A DNA stretch of 64,000 bases from Bicyclus anynana. Its lineage: Eukaryota; Arthropoda; Insecta; Lepidoptera; Nymphalidae. Every line of letters begins with the position of its first letter. Position 1 is the stretch's first letter. Shown here piece after piece: positions 33,527 to 44,520 of this stretch. The stretch covers positions 2,829,501 through 2,893,500 of the forward strand of contig NC_069108.1 of the NCBI RefSeq assembly GCF_947172395.1, written 5' to 3'. The notes beneath the pieces were generated by a model. The model ran no database searches. It was not told the origin of the DNA and worked only from the letters and a program-made list of their open reading frames with translations. Position numbers and translations under genes: made by a program.

Positions 33527-33870
33527 ATGACCCTCCGTGACGCAGTGGTATGCGCGGTGGATTTACTAGACGGAGGTCCTGGGTTCGATCCCCGGCTGGG
33601 CCGATTGAGATTTCCTTAATTTGTCCAGGTCTGGCTGGTGGGAGGCTTCGGCCGTGGTTAGTTACCACCCTACCGGCAAAGACGTACCGCCAAGCGATTT
33701 AGCGTTCCGGTACGATGCCGTGTAGAAACCGAAAGGGGTGTGGATTTTCATCCTCCTCCTAACAAGTTAGCCCGCTTTCATCTTAGACTGCATCATCACT
33801 TACCATCAGATGCGACTGTAGTCAAGGGCTAACTTGTAAAGAATATAAAAAATATTAAAAAAAAAAAGAC
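33527..33870 (+). mobile_element. tRNA-derived SINE, full length
   Basis: Head with A box (GCAGTGGTATGC, 33543) and B box (GGTTCGATCCC, 33582-33592). Body has GGCTGGTGGGAGGCTTCGGC and GCGTTCCGGTACGATGCCGT, and an A-rich tail follows. Fragments recur at 3090, 27690, 40064 and 58375. Confidence 0.85.
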
Positions 33871-34033
33871 CCCTTCAACACAACAAACTTTACCTCTTCA
33901 TAACATTAGTATGAAATACGAATTTTAATAATATACATTACTAGATATAATTACGAACCTAACTCGTCAAACCTAAATTGTATTTAATAAAATATTTACA
34001 CAAATAATATTTACACGGACAAAAATAGTGATT

Positions 34034-34220
34034 ATAGCTTAGTAACTTCGTTCGTAACACTCCCGATGTTGCGCGCAGGGTTATGGGCGTGTAGCGATGA
34101 ATGAAAAACACACGACTGATGAAAGTCACTTCCCCGCACGCATGATTTCACACCCGCGCAGTCTTTCCCCCCCGTCGCCTGCATATCATGGGAGTGTTAG
34201 CAACGAACTTGCCAGACTAT
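34034..34220. mobile_element. MITE with ~33-bp TIRs
   Basis: TATAGCTTAGTAACTTCGTT onward is matched inverted by GGGAGTGTTAGCAACGAACT at the right. Flanking TA. No transposase. Second copy at 18367-18525. Confidence 0.75.
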
Positions 34221-34697
34221 AAAACACTATTTACCTATTACAATTATAATTATAATCCTAGATTTGTTTAAAATTAAAATATGTATGTTGATTGTTAACA
34301 TTTACTTGAATTGACTACATTAATTTTTCACGAGGTTTTCATATTCACACTCATGTTTTTTGTCCTAAATCAGTTGAAATGTGAGGATAATTGTTGAAAT
34401 GATATTATGATATAAAAAGTCTATTCAAGGGAGTATTCATCGAAAACGCTGCTTATTACCATCCAGATAAAACAAAACAATGGATGGCTCTTCACCTATT
34501 TTATAGATATGTCGGCGGAGCAGACTAAATCTTACTTCTGATAACGGAGAAGCCGTAGTCTAAGAGCAGGTTCTAAGCTTTAGGTGTCAAGGATGGCAGA
34601 TACACAAAGTGACACTATCTATCATCACCGAATCGATCGCTTAACTTGCTAATACAGTATTGTACTGTACCCTCTAACTACAATATTGATCAAGTAC

Positions 34698-35452
34698 AGC
34701 GCTGATACTCTCTCTCTAGTCGGTCCCTCATGACTGAGGATCGTGACCACCTTGGCGAGTCATCGTTTGGTTCACAATGCTCCTCCATCGAGTGCGGTCG
34801 CTGGCCATTTGGACGGCACTGTAAAAGGTGCGGGCTCCTGCTTCCTTTAGAAGATCGGACCATCGGGTTGGAGATCTACCTCGTGGCCGTTTGCCTTCCA
34901 CATTTCCCACCACAATATTTTTTTCCAAGTTTTCGTTCCCACGGCGTGTGATATGTCCAAAATAACTAAGGATGCGCTGTAGACAGATGGTTGAGAGACG
35001 TGTTTTAATTTGAAGCTGTGAAAGAATTGATACATTTGTGCGTTTGGCAGTCCACGGTACACGTAACATTCGCCTCCAACACCACATCTCGAACGCATCA
35101 ATTCTTTGTCTTTCTCTGGCGTGAATAGTCCACGTCTCTACACCATACAGGAAAATCGGAAAAATAAGTGCCTGAACCAGGCGTGTTTTGGTTCTGTTTG
35201 TGATGCTTCGATTCTTCCAGATGTTTGCTAATTTCGTCATCGCATCCCTAGCTATTGCTATTCTTCGCTTAATTTCGGACACACAAGTGCCATCATTACA
35301 GATCAAAGAACCCAGGTATATATAATTCACCACAGTCTCGATTCCCGGAATATTGCAGTTGGTGTTAAAGAGTTTGTTGGAGCGATCTATTACCATGATT
35401 TTAGTTTTGCTACGGTTAATCGAAAGGCCTAACCTGAGCTAGCGCTGATACT
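34698..35452 (-). mobile_element. LINE RT C-terminal fragment with 12-bp target duplication
   Basis: Minus-strand open frame 34728-35396 (YLGSLICNDG, then GVETWT and KRPRGRSPTRW) is the C-terminal part of a non-LTR retrotransposon ORF2. The insert 34710-35440 is bracketed by perfect AGCGCTGATACT at 34698-34709 and 35441-35452. 5' truncated. Clade near RTE/Daphne-like elements, not certain. Confidence 0.88.
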
Positions 35453-36229
35453 ATCACATGTAAACCAGGGTTATCTATCATAGGGCAGGTAGTCAAGCAC
35501 GAGCGAGATCACGGACTGGCAACCGCTAGTAGTTGGATTAAAGGGACCTTTTATTACATGTAATCCCCATACCTGCTCGTGTTGGCTCCCAGAAAGTAAT
35601 TAACAATGCAATGGCCGGACTATACAGATAACTCAGCCACTGAAGTTCCGAAACACTATCACTATTTTGACATTGCGCCATTACTGTTAAACAAATGGAA
35701 GACGACTATCCATTCCGAGAACTCGATTACACTGAACATCTCAACTAGCAGGCTATAGTGTGGCAGGGCGCCTCCACTCCGTCAAGCGAATCTGACGCCC
35801 GCCATATTGGTAGCGATGCTATTGGACGAGAGTCACGTGATCAATCTTTCACAGTCTTATTTATTTAAACAGTAAATAATGAAATCCTATTTACATGAAA
35901 ACCTGATTCTAATATTATCGCAATTATTAACGTAGATTTTGGTAACCGATCAAATAACTCACTTGCCGACAGATATACAAGAAAGTCCGAATAAAGCCTA
36001 AACATTTGGTTTGGGTAGTTTAATTTTGCAATGGATCGCCACGTATTTCCTATATGGGGTGACAGGAGAGATCATTTGTATAATATTTAAATTAATAGGC
36101 TACTTGACACTTTTTTTGACCAACCAGCCAACGTCTTTATTTCAACTATTTCATGACGTCACGTCATTTTTAAATTAAGTTTTATGAGAAATCCTTTAGT
36201 TTTTTAATTAATATCGATATATTTCGGAC

Positions 36230-36475
36230 CCTTATTCCATGTACTAAGATAAATAAATATTGTTTACTATCGGGACGCCCGCGACTTCGTCCCTCCCTCG
36301 AGAACCATGGATTTTGCCGAGATGAAGTAGCCTGTGTTAATCCAGAGTAAAATCTATTTCCATTCGAAATTTTAATCAAATCAGTTCAGTAGTTGCGGCG
36401 TTAAAGAGTAACAAAAATGCAAACAAACGTCTATACAAACTTCCGGGTTTATAATATTAGTAGGCTTTAAATTTT
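36230..36475 (+). repeat. Dispersed repeat copy
   Basis: GACGCCCGCGACTTCGTCCC to TTTATAATATTAGTAGG. Plus orientation. Confidence 0.7.
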
Positions 36476-36507
36476 ATATGAGTCAACTACCCCTTTATTG
36501 TAACAGA

Positions 36508-37022
36508 TCAATGCTGCACCACCCTCTTCTGGCTGTGTATCTGCAGATGCCTCCTCAAATGCTTCTTCCACTTAAAAGTCTCCTCACACAAATCACACTT
36601 AAAAGGTCTCTCACTCGAATGCTTTATCACATGCTGCTCAAGATTCGCTCGAGTGGCGAAAGCTTTCTCACAAACAGTACAACCATATTTCTTCTCCCCC
36701 ATGTGGTAAGTCTTCTGGTGCTTCAACACTTGGAAGGGGTAAGCGAACTTCTTGCCGCAAGCACCACAAGATGGCGCTGGGACACCGTGGTACTGTTCCA
36801 GATGGCTCGCCCTCAGATGCGCTGCAACCTTCTCCTTGCAATAGAAGCATCCTACCAACTTCGGCCTCATCTTCAAGTGGACGTGCCTGTAATGCTGTTT
36901 GAACAAGTCCCGCTTCTTGAACGCTTTGGTGCACAGTCTGCAAGCGTATTGCTCGCCGCCTTCCGAGTCCTCGGTGAGAGCATAGAACTCGTCTATGCTC
37001 CGGTCGATCTTACGTTCCTTGC
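36508..37022 (-). CDS. Zinc-finger cassette 8, group II, lacks finger 6
   Basis: Seen: acceptor TGTTTTAG, exon GC|AAG (phase 1), 171 codons with no Met before finger 1. Fingers: F1 K,D,L,Q; F2 degenerate (CFYCKEKV...SHLEQYHG, with HLE for HME); F3 Y,F,Q,K; F4 T,A,N,Q; F5 W,K,H,R. Ends HSQKRVVQH* without finger 6. A weak AG|GTGGTG lies where cassette 7 has its internal donor (HSQQRR|), so a missing second exon is possible, but no finger-6 exon is seen down to 30.5 kb. Confidence 0.83.
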
Positions 37023-37171
37023 CTAAAACAAAATTGGCTATTTGACAGTTGTAACGATAAAATATATTAACATCTAGGTAAGCAGTCCTATCTATATCTC
37101 TAGTAGGCTTATGAGAATCGAAATGCGGTCATGTGATGTGTCAGCTGTGACATTATTTAGTTACAGTTAGG

Positions 37172-37760
37172 TTATACAGGGTGCTCGGGAGTATTTCCCA
37201 TAACTTCAAGGTTTTGACGAGTCCACTTATAGGAGCTTTTTAGGTTATACAAAATAATTCCCACTATCCATGTAACACACGCCTATATCTATCCTTGCGT
37301 TTTAAAATGCGTCAAACATGGCTACATCATAATTATGAGGATGCGATTTCACTCAAAAAACTGGCACATTTTAAAATTATTGGTTAAGAAAAATATACCT
37401 AAAGGCCTTTAAATATAGTCCAATATTCAATTAAACTAAATTCAGAGCAAATTCAACCTTAGGCATTGAGTTTAAGGTTGAATTTGCAAATGCGACTACT
37501 TGAATTGAGTGCAAAGAAGTTCTGTTTAGCACTCATTGAGTGGGGACGATTTTTGGTCGCTGATTGTGTATCCACTTATAATAGGAGATCAATGGGATCT
37601 AATAAGGGGCGCATTTTAAGATTTGTATAGAAAGAAATATTATTTACCCCGAAAACATTAATTTTAGAACACATGATCCTTGAACATTTTTAATTCATTT
37701 TCGGTAAAGAATATAACCCCAGAGTTACGGGAAACACTCCCGAGCACCCTGTATAACACG
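37172..37760. mobile_element. MITE with ~30-bp TIRs (ACAGGGTGCTCGGGAG)
   Basis: TTATACAGGGTGCTCGGGAG at left; inverse CTCCCGAGCACCCTGTATAA at right. About 590 bp, no ORF. Internal short inverted repeat near 37455-37490. Fragments at 42570-42720 and 50220-50340. Confidence 0.85.
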
Positions 37761-38370
37761 CATAAGAGTTAGAGCATCGTAGTTTTGCTAATTAAAATGT
37801 GACGTCACAACTCACACAAGTCACGTGACCATTATTCTATATAATAACATAAAAAATGATGACTGTGAGATAGCTATAAAAATAAATTTACGAATTTTCC
37901 CGAAAACTGTCAAGTAGCCAATTGGAGCGCGGAGGCCCTGCGGTTTTGTTAGATACCTAAATATATCCTGTCCTATAACCAACCGTATATCTATACTAAT
38001 ATTATAAAGCTGAAGAGTTTGTTTGTTTGTTTGTTTGATTGAACGCGCTAATCCCAGGAACTACTAGTAATATATATAAATAATATATATCTGTATTGCC
38101 TAGTTCGGACTACTTTAGTATTTTAGTCGAGTACGAACTATTTTTGGGCGATAAATCCAAAAAGAACTAGGCCTAAGGCTGAATGCTTCCATTTCTTTAT
38201 ATGAAATATAAATAATTTTGTTAACACGCGGGTGAGACTGGGGCGTTTAATAGTTGTAGTAATGGTTGCCGAGTGGTCGTAATTCGACCATAATTCATTT
38301 ATCTATACTTCTACAGTCACAATCAGTTTTCACCATTGTTAATCAGTTATAAAATCAAAATTTTAGTTAA

Positions 38371-38990
38371 TTACTCCCATCGAATACCTTGGTGATTTCA
38401 ATAATACATAATGCTTGACAAATTTTTAGTGTATCGCAGTAAGTTTGGTTGATGCCCAGTATAAGCCGAACTTTCATACAAAAAAGACATTTTACGTTTA
38501 TACTCCTCTGTTTGCACAATTTCCCTATTCACGTATCTATACATCGAAAAAGCTGCCTAATCTCTTCGATGTACAACAAAAACATGCATATATTCTTGTA
38601 AAGACCCTCGTCCTTACTATAAGAGAAGCTAAACACCGGCTCATCTCTACACTGGTAAGGCAAGCAAAGCGCGCACGACCTCTCAGGTCGAACGCCGGTG
38701 ACAGACTGACCACTACCAATGTACATGAGATAGTGTATGTAGTATTGTAGGTATTTAATTAGTACACACAAACATTACAATTCCTAAAAAGGCAGTCCAG
38801 ATAATCGTGTGACATACCACAAACATCAATTACGCGCCGAGCAATTTGAGGTTAAATGAGTCAACTGGTGCTTCCTAAGGGTGCTCTGTTGCACGAACGC
38901 CTTCCCGCAAACTGTGCAGGCGTGTCTCCTGTCTCCGCTGTGAATCTTCACGTGTTCCTTGAGGTTGTTCTCTGAGCGGAACTAGTACGG
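38371..38990. repeat. Segmental duplicate of 39058-39840
   Basis: CTCCCATCGAAT, TTTCAATAATACATAATGCT and GTTTGGTTGAT at the left edge, and the finger 5-6 coding region at the right edge, match 39058-39840 in order. The second copy has the 300-bp repeat (39155-39435) inserted. Confidence 0.85.
38845..38990 (-). pseudogene. Partial duplicate of cassette 7 finger 5-6 exon
   Basis: Minus strand reads SENNLKEHVKIHSGDRRHAC then CTVCGKAFVQQS..., nearly identical to exon 7b but without the finger-5 cysteines and acceptor, and with a shortened tail. Still open. Probably a dead copy, though it is well preserved. Confidence 0.7.
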
Positions 38991-39154
38991 TATTTAACTA
39001 GTAGTTAGCAGTTTATAACCTCGAAAATATATGTAAACGTAAATTTTAGATTACTACAAACTCCCATCGAATAACTCGGGGATTTCAATAATACATAATG
39101 CTGGACATATTTTTGGTGTATTGCAGTGAGTTTGGTTGATTTAAGCAGACTCAG

Positions 39155-39435
39155 AGGTGATTACTAAAATAAGAAAACGAATGTCGAACAAAGGTTATGA
39201 TTCACAACATTTGTCAGGACAACTTAATTAACAAATCAAACTGTAACCAAAATAAGACCCTAAAACGACAGAGAATGACCTTGAGTGAAGTCACGCACTT
39301 GTGAACGATGTGTGTAGGGTTAAAGGATCCCTTGACTGTTAACAAACACTCCCCTTTTCCACTCAAGTCACTCTCCCCACCTATCCCAAGTAACCCATAA
39401 AGAAATACACAAAAAGAGATGTGGACGCGGCGATA
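39155..39435 (-). repeat. ~300-bp dispersed repeat, inverse copy
   Basis: ATTCACAACATTTGTCAGGA to ACACAAAAAGAGATGTGGAC, antisense of 31613-31920. Inserted in one arm of the segmental duplication. Confidence 0.8.
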
Positions 39436-39630
39436 ACACGCAATATGGCCGAAATTTCATACAAAAGACATTCTACTTTCACAGATCGTCTCTCATCTCA
39501 TCTACTTGTACAGTTCTGTATTCACGTATCTATACATTGAAAAAGCTGCCTAATCCCTGGGAGATATAACAAAAGTATGCATATATTCCTAAAAAGGCAG
39601 TCCAGATGATCGTGTGACATACCGCAAACA

Positions 39631-39832
39631 TTAATTACGCGCCGAGTTCTTAGCAACCGAGTGCAGTTTGAGGTTCAAATGAGTCAGCTGGTGCTTCCTA
39701 AGGGTGCTCTGTTGCACGAACGCCTTCCCGCAAACCGTGCAGGCGTGCCTCCTGTCTCCGCTGTGAATCTTCACGTGTTCCTTCAAGTTGTTCTCCCAGC
39801 GGAACTGACGCGAGCAGACATCGCATGTGAAC
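39631..39832 (-). CDS. Zinc-finger cassette 7, second exon (fingers 5-6)
   Basis: Seen: after acceptor GCTAAAAG the exon begins G|TTC ACA TGC and gives finger 5 (W,N,N,E), finger 6 (Q,S,T,K) and a tail ending KNSARN*. 202 nt, open. Joining to exon 7a at 40746 (phase 2) restores RRFTCDVC, a normal finger start. The pyrimidine tract is poor, so the junction needs RNA evidence. This is the only cassette seen with an internal intron. Confidence 0.75.
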
Positions 39833-40745
39833 CTTTTAGCGAAGAATTACAACTTTAGTTATATGTTTTACATGTTATATATTCGGATATTTTATTTATT
39901 ATCAAGTGGGCTTGGTTTATCAAGCAGTTTTGAAACGTCAAGTTTGTTTTTGGGGTTCCGTTTCATATAGAAAACGGAACTGTTAGTATTCAGTTGACTA
40001 TTTGTCAAGATTAAACGCGGAGAGCTATCAAATTAAAAAGAATACCATAAACTTAATAGAATTTGGCTGGTGGGAGGCTTCGGCCGTGGCTAGTTACCAC
40101 CCTACCGGCAAAGACGTACCGCCAAGCGACTTAGCGTTCCGGTACGATGCCGTGTAGAAACCGAAAGGGATGTGGATTTTCTTCCTTCTCCTATCAAGTT
40201 TGCCCGCTTCCATCTAAGATTACATCATCACTTACCATCAGGTGAGATTGTAGTCAAGGGCTAACTTATAAAGAATAAAAAAAACCTCAGGTCTACGTAC
40301 TCTTGAAGCTGTGAAAAAATCACACTTCTAGCTAAGTTCCCGTGAAAAAATATACGGCTGTTTAGGTGAAAAAAAAAAACGTACTTAGATACTATCAAGG
40401 GAATAAAAAATTATAAAGTAAAGTGAAAAAATCACACTTCTAGCTGAAAAAAAACGTACTTAGATACTATCAAGGAATAAAAAAAAAATAAGTAAAGTAG
40501 TCTGTGTAGTTAACTACCCACTACTACGAAGCAAATTTTTATTTATTGACAAAAAGACCTTGACTGTAACCTTTACTTGATGGTAACCGACGATGCATGC
40601 AAGTCCAAGACAACTTTTGTATTTTATTGCCATTGGTAAAATATGATTCTACCTTCTAAACTAGTACAAGACTTTGTAGACATGATGACGTTCCAAAAGT
40701 GCTTATAAACCATGCACACTTGAAACGTAAATTTCAAAACTATAC
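39833..40745 (-). other. Intron inside cassette 7
   Basis: 913 nt, GT (GGAG|GTATAG) to AG. Contains a SINE body (40064-40290) and a local direct duplication (40310-40410 repeated at 40420-40490, ACGTACTTAGATACTATCAA). Confidence 0.65.
40064..40292 (+). mobile_element. SINE, 5' truncated
   Basis: Starts at GGCTGGTGGGAGGCTTCGGC, lacking the tRNA-like head, and ends at an A-rich tail. Confidence 0.8.
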
Positions 40746-41121
40746 CTCCTCTGCTGAGAATGCGTATTCATATGCAACTTCAAACACGCGTCATCGAAAA
40801 AGCGTTTATCGCACACACGACACACCACTGTCCTCTCACGCAGGTGGGTCTTTTTCTGGTGTCGCACCAACTCGCACGGATAACGAAACTTTCTGAAGCA
40901 AACGCCGCAAGTTGGCGCCACCACGCCGTGCGCCTCTTCCAGGTGCTTGGCGCGTTGATGCGCGGCAACCTTTACATCGCACCGCGAGCACTGTCGCAGC
41001 GCGGGCCGTCGCTTCAGGTGCACGAACCGATAGTGCTGCGACACCAGAGGCTGCGACGCGTAGCGTCTCGCGCACACATCGCACGTGTATCCGCCGTCCG
41101 TGACGGTGTAATACATCGCAC
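40746..41121 (-). CDS. Zinc-finger cassette 7, first exon (fingers 1-4)
   Basis: Seen: acceptor CTTTTCTAG, exon GT|GCG (phase 1). Fingers: F1 S,P,L,Q; F2 degenerate (CSRCDVKV...KHLEEAHG); F3 Y,C,E,R; F4 D,A,C,L. 376 nt, ends phase 2 at GGAG|GTATAG. Read-through would add a short tail to 40703. It is markedly GC-rich against its flanks. First group II cassette reached by transcription from the right. Confidence 0.83.
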
Positions 41122-41635
41122 CTAGAAAAGAAACGCGGCGTTACTTCCCGGTGACTGCCAGTTTGAGAAGCGAATATATGCTGTTTTGTAATTTTGGTAT
41201 GGTAAAAATAAGGCATTGGTTTTTATGTTTCTATAATTGCAGATTTAATGCCCGAATCTAACATATTTGGGTCACTAGCAGGTTGGTGTAGTACAGTTTT
41301 AGAAGTCACTTTTAATTTTTTTATAGTAATAATTAGAGAGTGGGTTTTAACGTAAGCACATAGCTCTCTAATTACGGCATAAACGGATATTTAAGCTTGT
41401 TTTCCCCAATCGGTCAAAATCAGCACGAACAGGGAGCTAGATGACGAACTTCTTGTAGAAGATATTAATTGACGGATCTAACAGATAGTTCGCCTAAAAA
41501 CCGCTTATATAGCAAGCAAAACTTCGCATGGAATGCCAGGAAAATTGACTGTAGTCTGTAATTACACCGACAACCAAGCCTTTCAGACCAGAACAACAAT
41601 GCAAGCATTACAGCCACTAGGCCTTACTGTCTCTA

Positions 41636-41765
41636 GGTATTTAGCGCGTTGATGCGCGTCAACCTTTACATCGCACTGCGATCACTGTCGCATTTAGGTG
41701 CGATGCGTAGTGTCTCGCGGACACCTAGAAAAGTAACTCGGCGTTACTACCTAAGTAACTCGTCG
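41636..41765 (-). pseudogene. Relic of cassette 7 5' end
   Basis: GCGCGTTGATGCGCGTCAAC, CTTTACATCGCACTGCGATC and CACCTAGAAAAG match the finger 1-2 region and acceptor of cassette 7 with internal deletions. Confidence 0.75.
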
Positions 41766-42087
41766 TTACTACCTGGTGCGAGTTAAGAAGTGACAGCCCA
41801 ACTTGTAACCAAGGTTTAGAGCTATGACACACTTGCGATTAAATTTTTTGACGGTTTGTGTGTACTGTACTATACAAGAGGTGATACTTTTCCGTTTTAC
41901 CTCCGTCTTGTCAATCCAAGCGCATACCACGAAACCACGCGCTTCTAGTGTTAGAAGGACATAATAAATAAAAGCTTGTAACAGTACTTACATAAATACA
42001 AGTTTATTTTTCATTAATAATGAAGTTTAATTTATATTTTTACAAAGAACAATTAAAATTATAATTTTTATACATTATAATATTACA

Positions 42088-42563
42088 CGTACTGTTCGAA
42101 GACTTCGAACAGTGCGTGTTGCCAGTGATGACCTATGGTTCCGAGACTTGGTCGCTAACTATGGGCCTCATAAGAAGGCTTAGAGTCACACAGCGGGCGA
42201 TGGAACGAGCTATGTTAGGAGTATTTCTGCGTGATCGAATCAGAAATGAGGAGATCCGCAGAAGAACCAAAGTCACCGACATAGCTCAACGAGCTGCGAA
42301 GCTGAAGTGGCAATGGGCGGGGCACATAGTTCGAAGAGCCGATGGACGTTGGGGTCCCAAAGTGCTGGAATGGCGACCCCGCACTAGTAAGCGCAGTGTT
42401 GGCCGACCCCCCACCAGGTGGACCGACGACATCAAGCGAGTCGCAGGGATTCGCTGGATGCAGGCGGCTCAGTATCGTGATGTTTGGAAGTCCCAACAAA
42501 AGGCCTATGTCCTGCAGTGGACGTGCATCGGCTGATATGATGATGATGATGATGATGATAATA
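42088..42563 (+). mobile_element. RTE ORF C-terminus and 3' end, 5' truncated
   Basis: Open frame 42116-42535 differs from the copy at 54302-54721 at only about six residues, and ends with (GAT)n. The 5' junction is a foldback (CTGTTCGAAG/CTTCGAACAG), an inverted copy of the first bases of the insert. Confidence 0.92.
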
Positions 42564-42934
42564 TTACAATATACAGGATGCTCGGGAGAATTTTCCATAA
42601 CTTCAAGGTATTAACGAGAACACTTATAGGAACCGAACTGCATAACTAATATTTTTTTAACTAAAAAAAAAATTATGTTATAATTCAAATAATACCGACT
42701 ATCCATGTAACCTTTTAAGAAAGCGATAACGTTGCATTTTTAAACATAAACTAGCGGACATCCGCGACTTCGTCCGCGTGGAAATCAATGTAAACTTTCA
42801 AGCCCTATTTCACCACTTTAAAGTTTGAATTATAAAAATTTTTGAATCTATTTTTCGTATTTTTTTCATGATTTGTTATCGCCGTTTAGTGTTGAAAAAA
42901 GTAGTCTGTGACGGATATGACGTCGCTCGATCTC

Positions 42935-43225
42935 GTGTTGGCTTCAGTGTGCTCGTGGCGTTCGAGCCGTCCACATCTCTTGTTGTGTAATTCTTTATGG
43001 GTTACTTGGGATAGACAGGGAGAGCGACTTGAGTGGAAAAGGGGAGTGTTTGATATCAGTCAAAGGATCCTTTAACCCTACACACATCGTTCGCAAGTAC
43101 GTGACTTCACTCAAGGTCATTCTCTGCCATTCTAGGGCCTTATTTTGGTTACAGTTTGATTTGTTAATTAAGTTGTCCTGACAAGTGTTGTGAATCATAA
43201 CCTTTGTTCGACGTTAGTTTTCTTA
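42935..43225 (+). repeat. ~300-bp dispersed repeat
   Basis: Near-identical to 31613-31920. Sits inside a copy of the CGCGACTTCGTCCGCGTGG repeat, so it arrived later. Confidence 0.8.
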
Positions 43226-44149
43226 TAATTGTAATCACCTTTAGAGTCCTATAATAGATTTATGAAGAAATTTTTAAAACGGTAACTCTAAAAATTAAGG
43301 ACTTTCTATACAAACTTTCAACCCCTATTTCTCATTTTATTTTTGCAATAAAAAGTATCCTATTTTCCGTATTATGGTCTAAGCCGTGCCAAGTTTCATT
43401 TGAATTCATTCAGTAGTTTCACCGTGAATAACAAAAAAAAAAGACGGACAGACGGACAGACTAATGCCCCCCAGCAAAAATTTTCAAAATATCTTTCATG
43501 TACAGAGTGTACAGAATTCGTATTATAAGTATAGATTCTAAATGGCGCTGGCGTCCGTTATGCTACGCTAACGTATGATGTTACAAATGGTAGGTACAAG
43601 TAAAATCTCAAATTGCGAATAAATGTATAGAATTCGACCAGTTTTATTATAAGTATAGATACGTCATTATTATAAGGTTGCGTTTATGGGACACATTTTA
43701 AGATCGATTTACAAAAGAAATAATATTTACTTATATCACCAGTATTCGCGCCAACACTGTAAAATATAGTCAGTACAGTTTTCTTTTTAATATTAATATA
43801 AGATAATTCTTAAAAACGAAATAAAAATTATATTTAAATAATTAATATTTAAAAATGAATTTAACATAACTCAAATTATTTATTTGTTACTGTAACTTTA
43901 CGCACCACGAAAGTCACTGCAAACAGACTGTCATGAAACTATTTATTGCATAAAATTACCAAATTAACTCAAGAAAATACAAAAATATCAATAGATTTAA
44001 TTCTATGAATTTACAGTAATTTATGCTGTTAATTCAATATTTTACAAATAAATAAAACATCAAACGTCTTTATCGAACAAAAATCTATAACAGAATCCAT
44101 TATCTATGACTCATGGTAATTTGCGCCGACATATACGTACGTCTTTCTT

Positions 44150-44400
44150 TTACAGACATGGACGTAGTTTTAAACACAGGTTTAAACTATGTCTAGAAAA
44201 ACACTGTGTATTGTAGGTCTTACAATTGTAGAGGTCGCAGAAAAATTTCTTGCCTATCATGTGGTAAAGCTTCAAGTAAAGAGTCCCTTTGGGAATTGAA
44301 TTTGCCATTGCGGGTGTTGCAGCTATTTTTATCATCAATGTTATTGACTTCCAGTGAATGTAGTTTGAATGGGGACGTAGCATCGAAATCCCCAAGGATT
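44150..44400 (-). pseudogene. Relic of a group III cassette (fingers 2-4)
   Basis: Antisense contains decayed pieces of cassette 6 fingers 2-4 (CTGTGTATTGTAGGTCTTAC, ATCATGTGGTAAAGC, GTGTTGCAGCTATTTTTATC). Finger cysteines lost, stops present. Confidence 0.75.
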
Positions 44401-44520
44401 TAGAAAGCTAAGATTAAGATCCTTACAAGTTTTTTTGCGCAAAGTCTATTAAATTTTGCAAACGAATTGGGTCCCATTAATCCATTTCAATAATTAATTT
44501 AAATTCAAGGGTCCGAGAAA

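Larger units (their letters stand above)
41766..44149. other. Group II/III boundary interval, no genes
   Basis: RTE end, MITE fragment (42570-42720), dispersed repeat (42755-42890 and 43300-43665) split by a 300-bp repeat. Rest AT-rich. Confidence 0.55.

Noticed and set aside
33527..33620. tRNA gene from A and B box matches
   Set aside because: The head continues into a SINE body with an A-rich tail and is repeated elsewhere; no full cloverleaf was evident.
36478..37026. Long plus-strand open frame (182 codons) opposite cassette 8, and similar antisense frames opposite most cassettes
   Set aside because: They are antisense shadows of zinc-finger exons: no family resemblance, and the real frames have splice acceptors, zinc ligands and conserved ends.
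38445..38750. 101-codon plus-strand frame
   Set aside because: It lies in non-coding DNA of the segmental duplication and the second copy does not preserve the frame.
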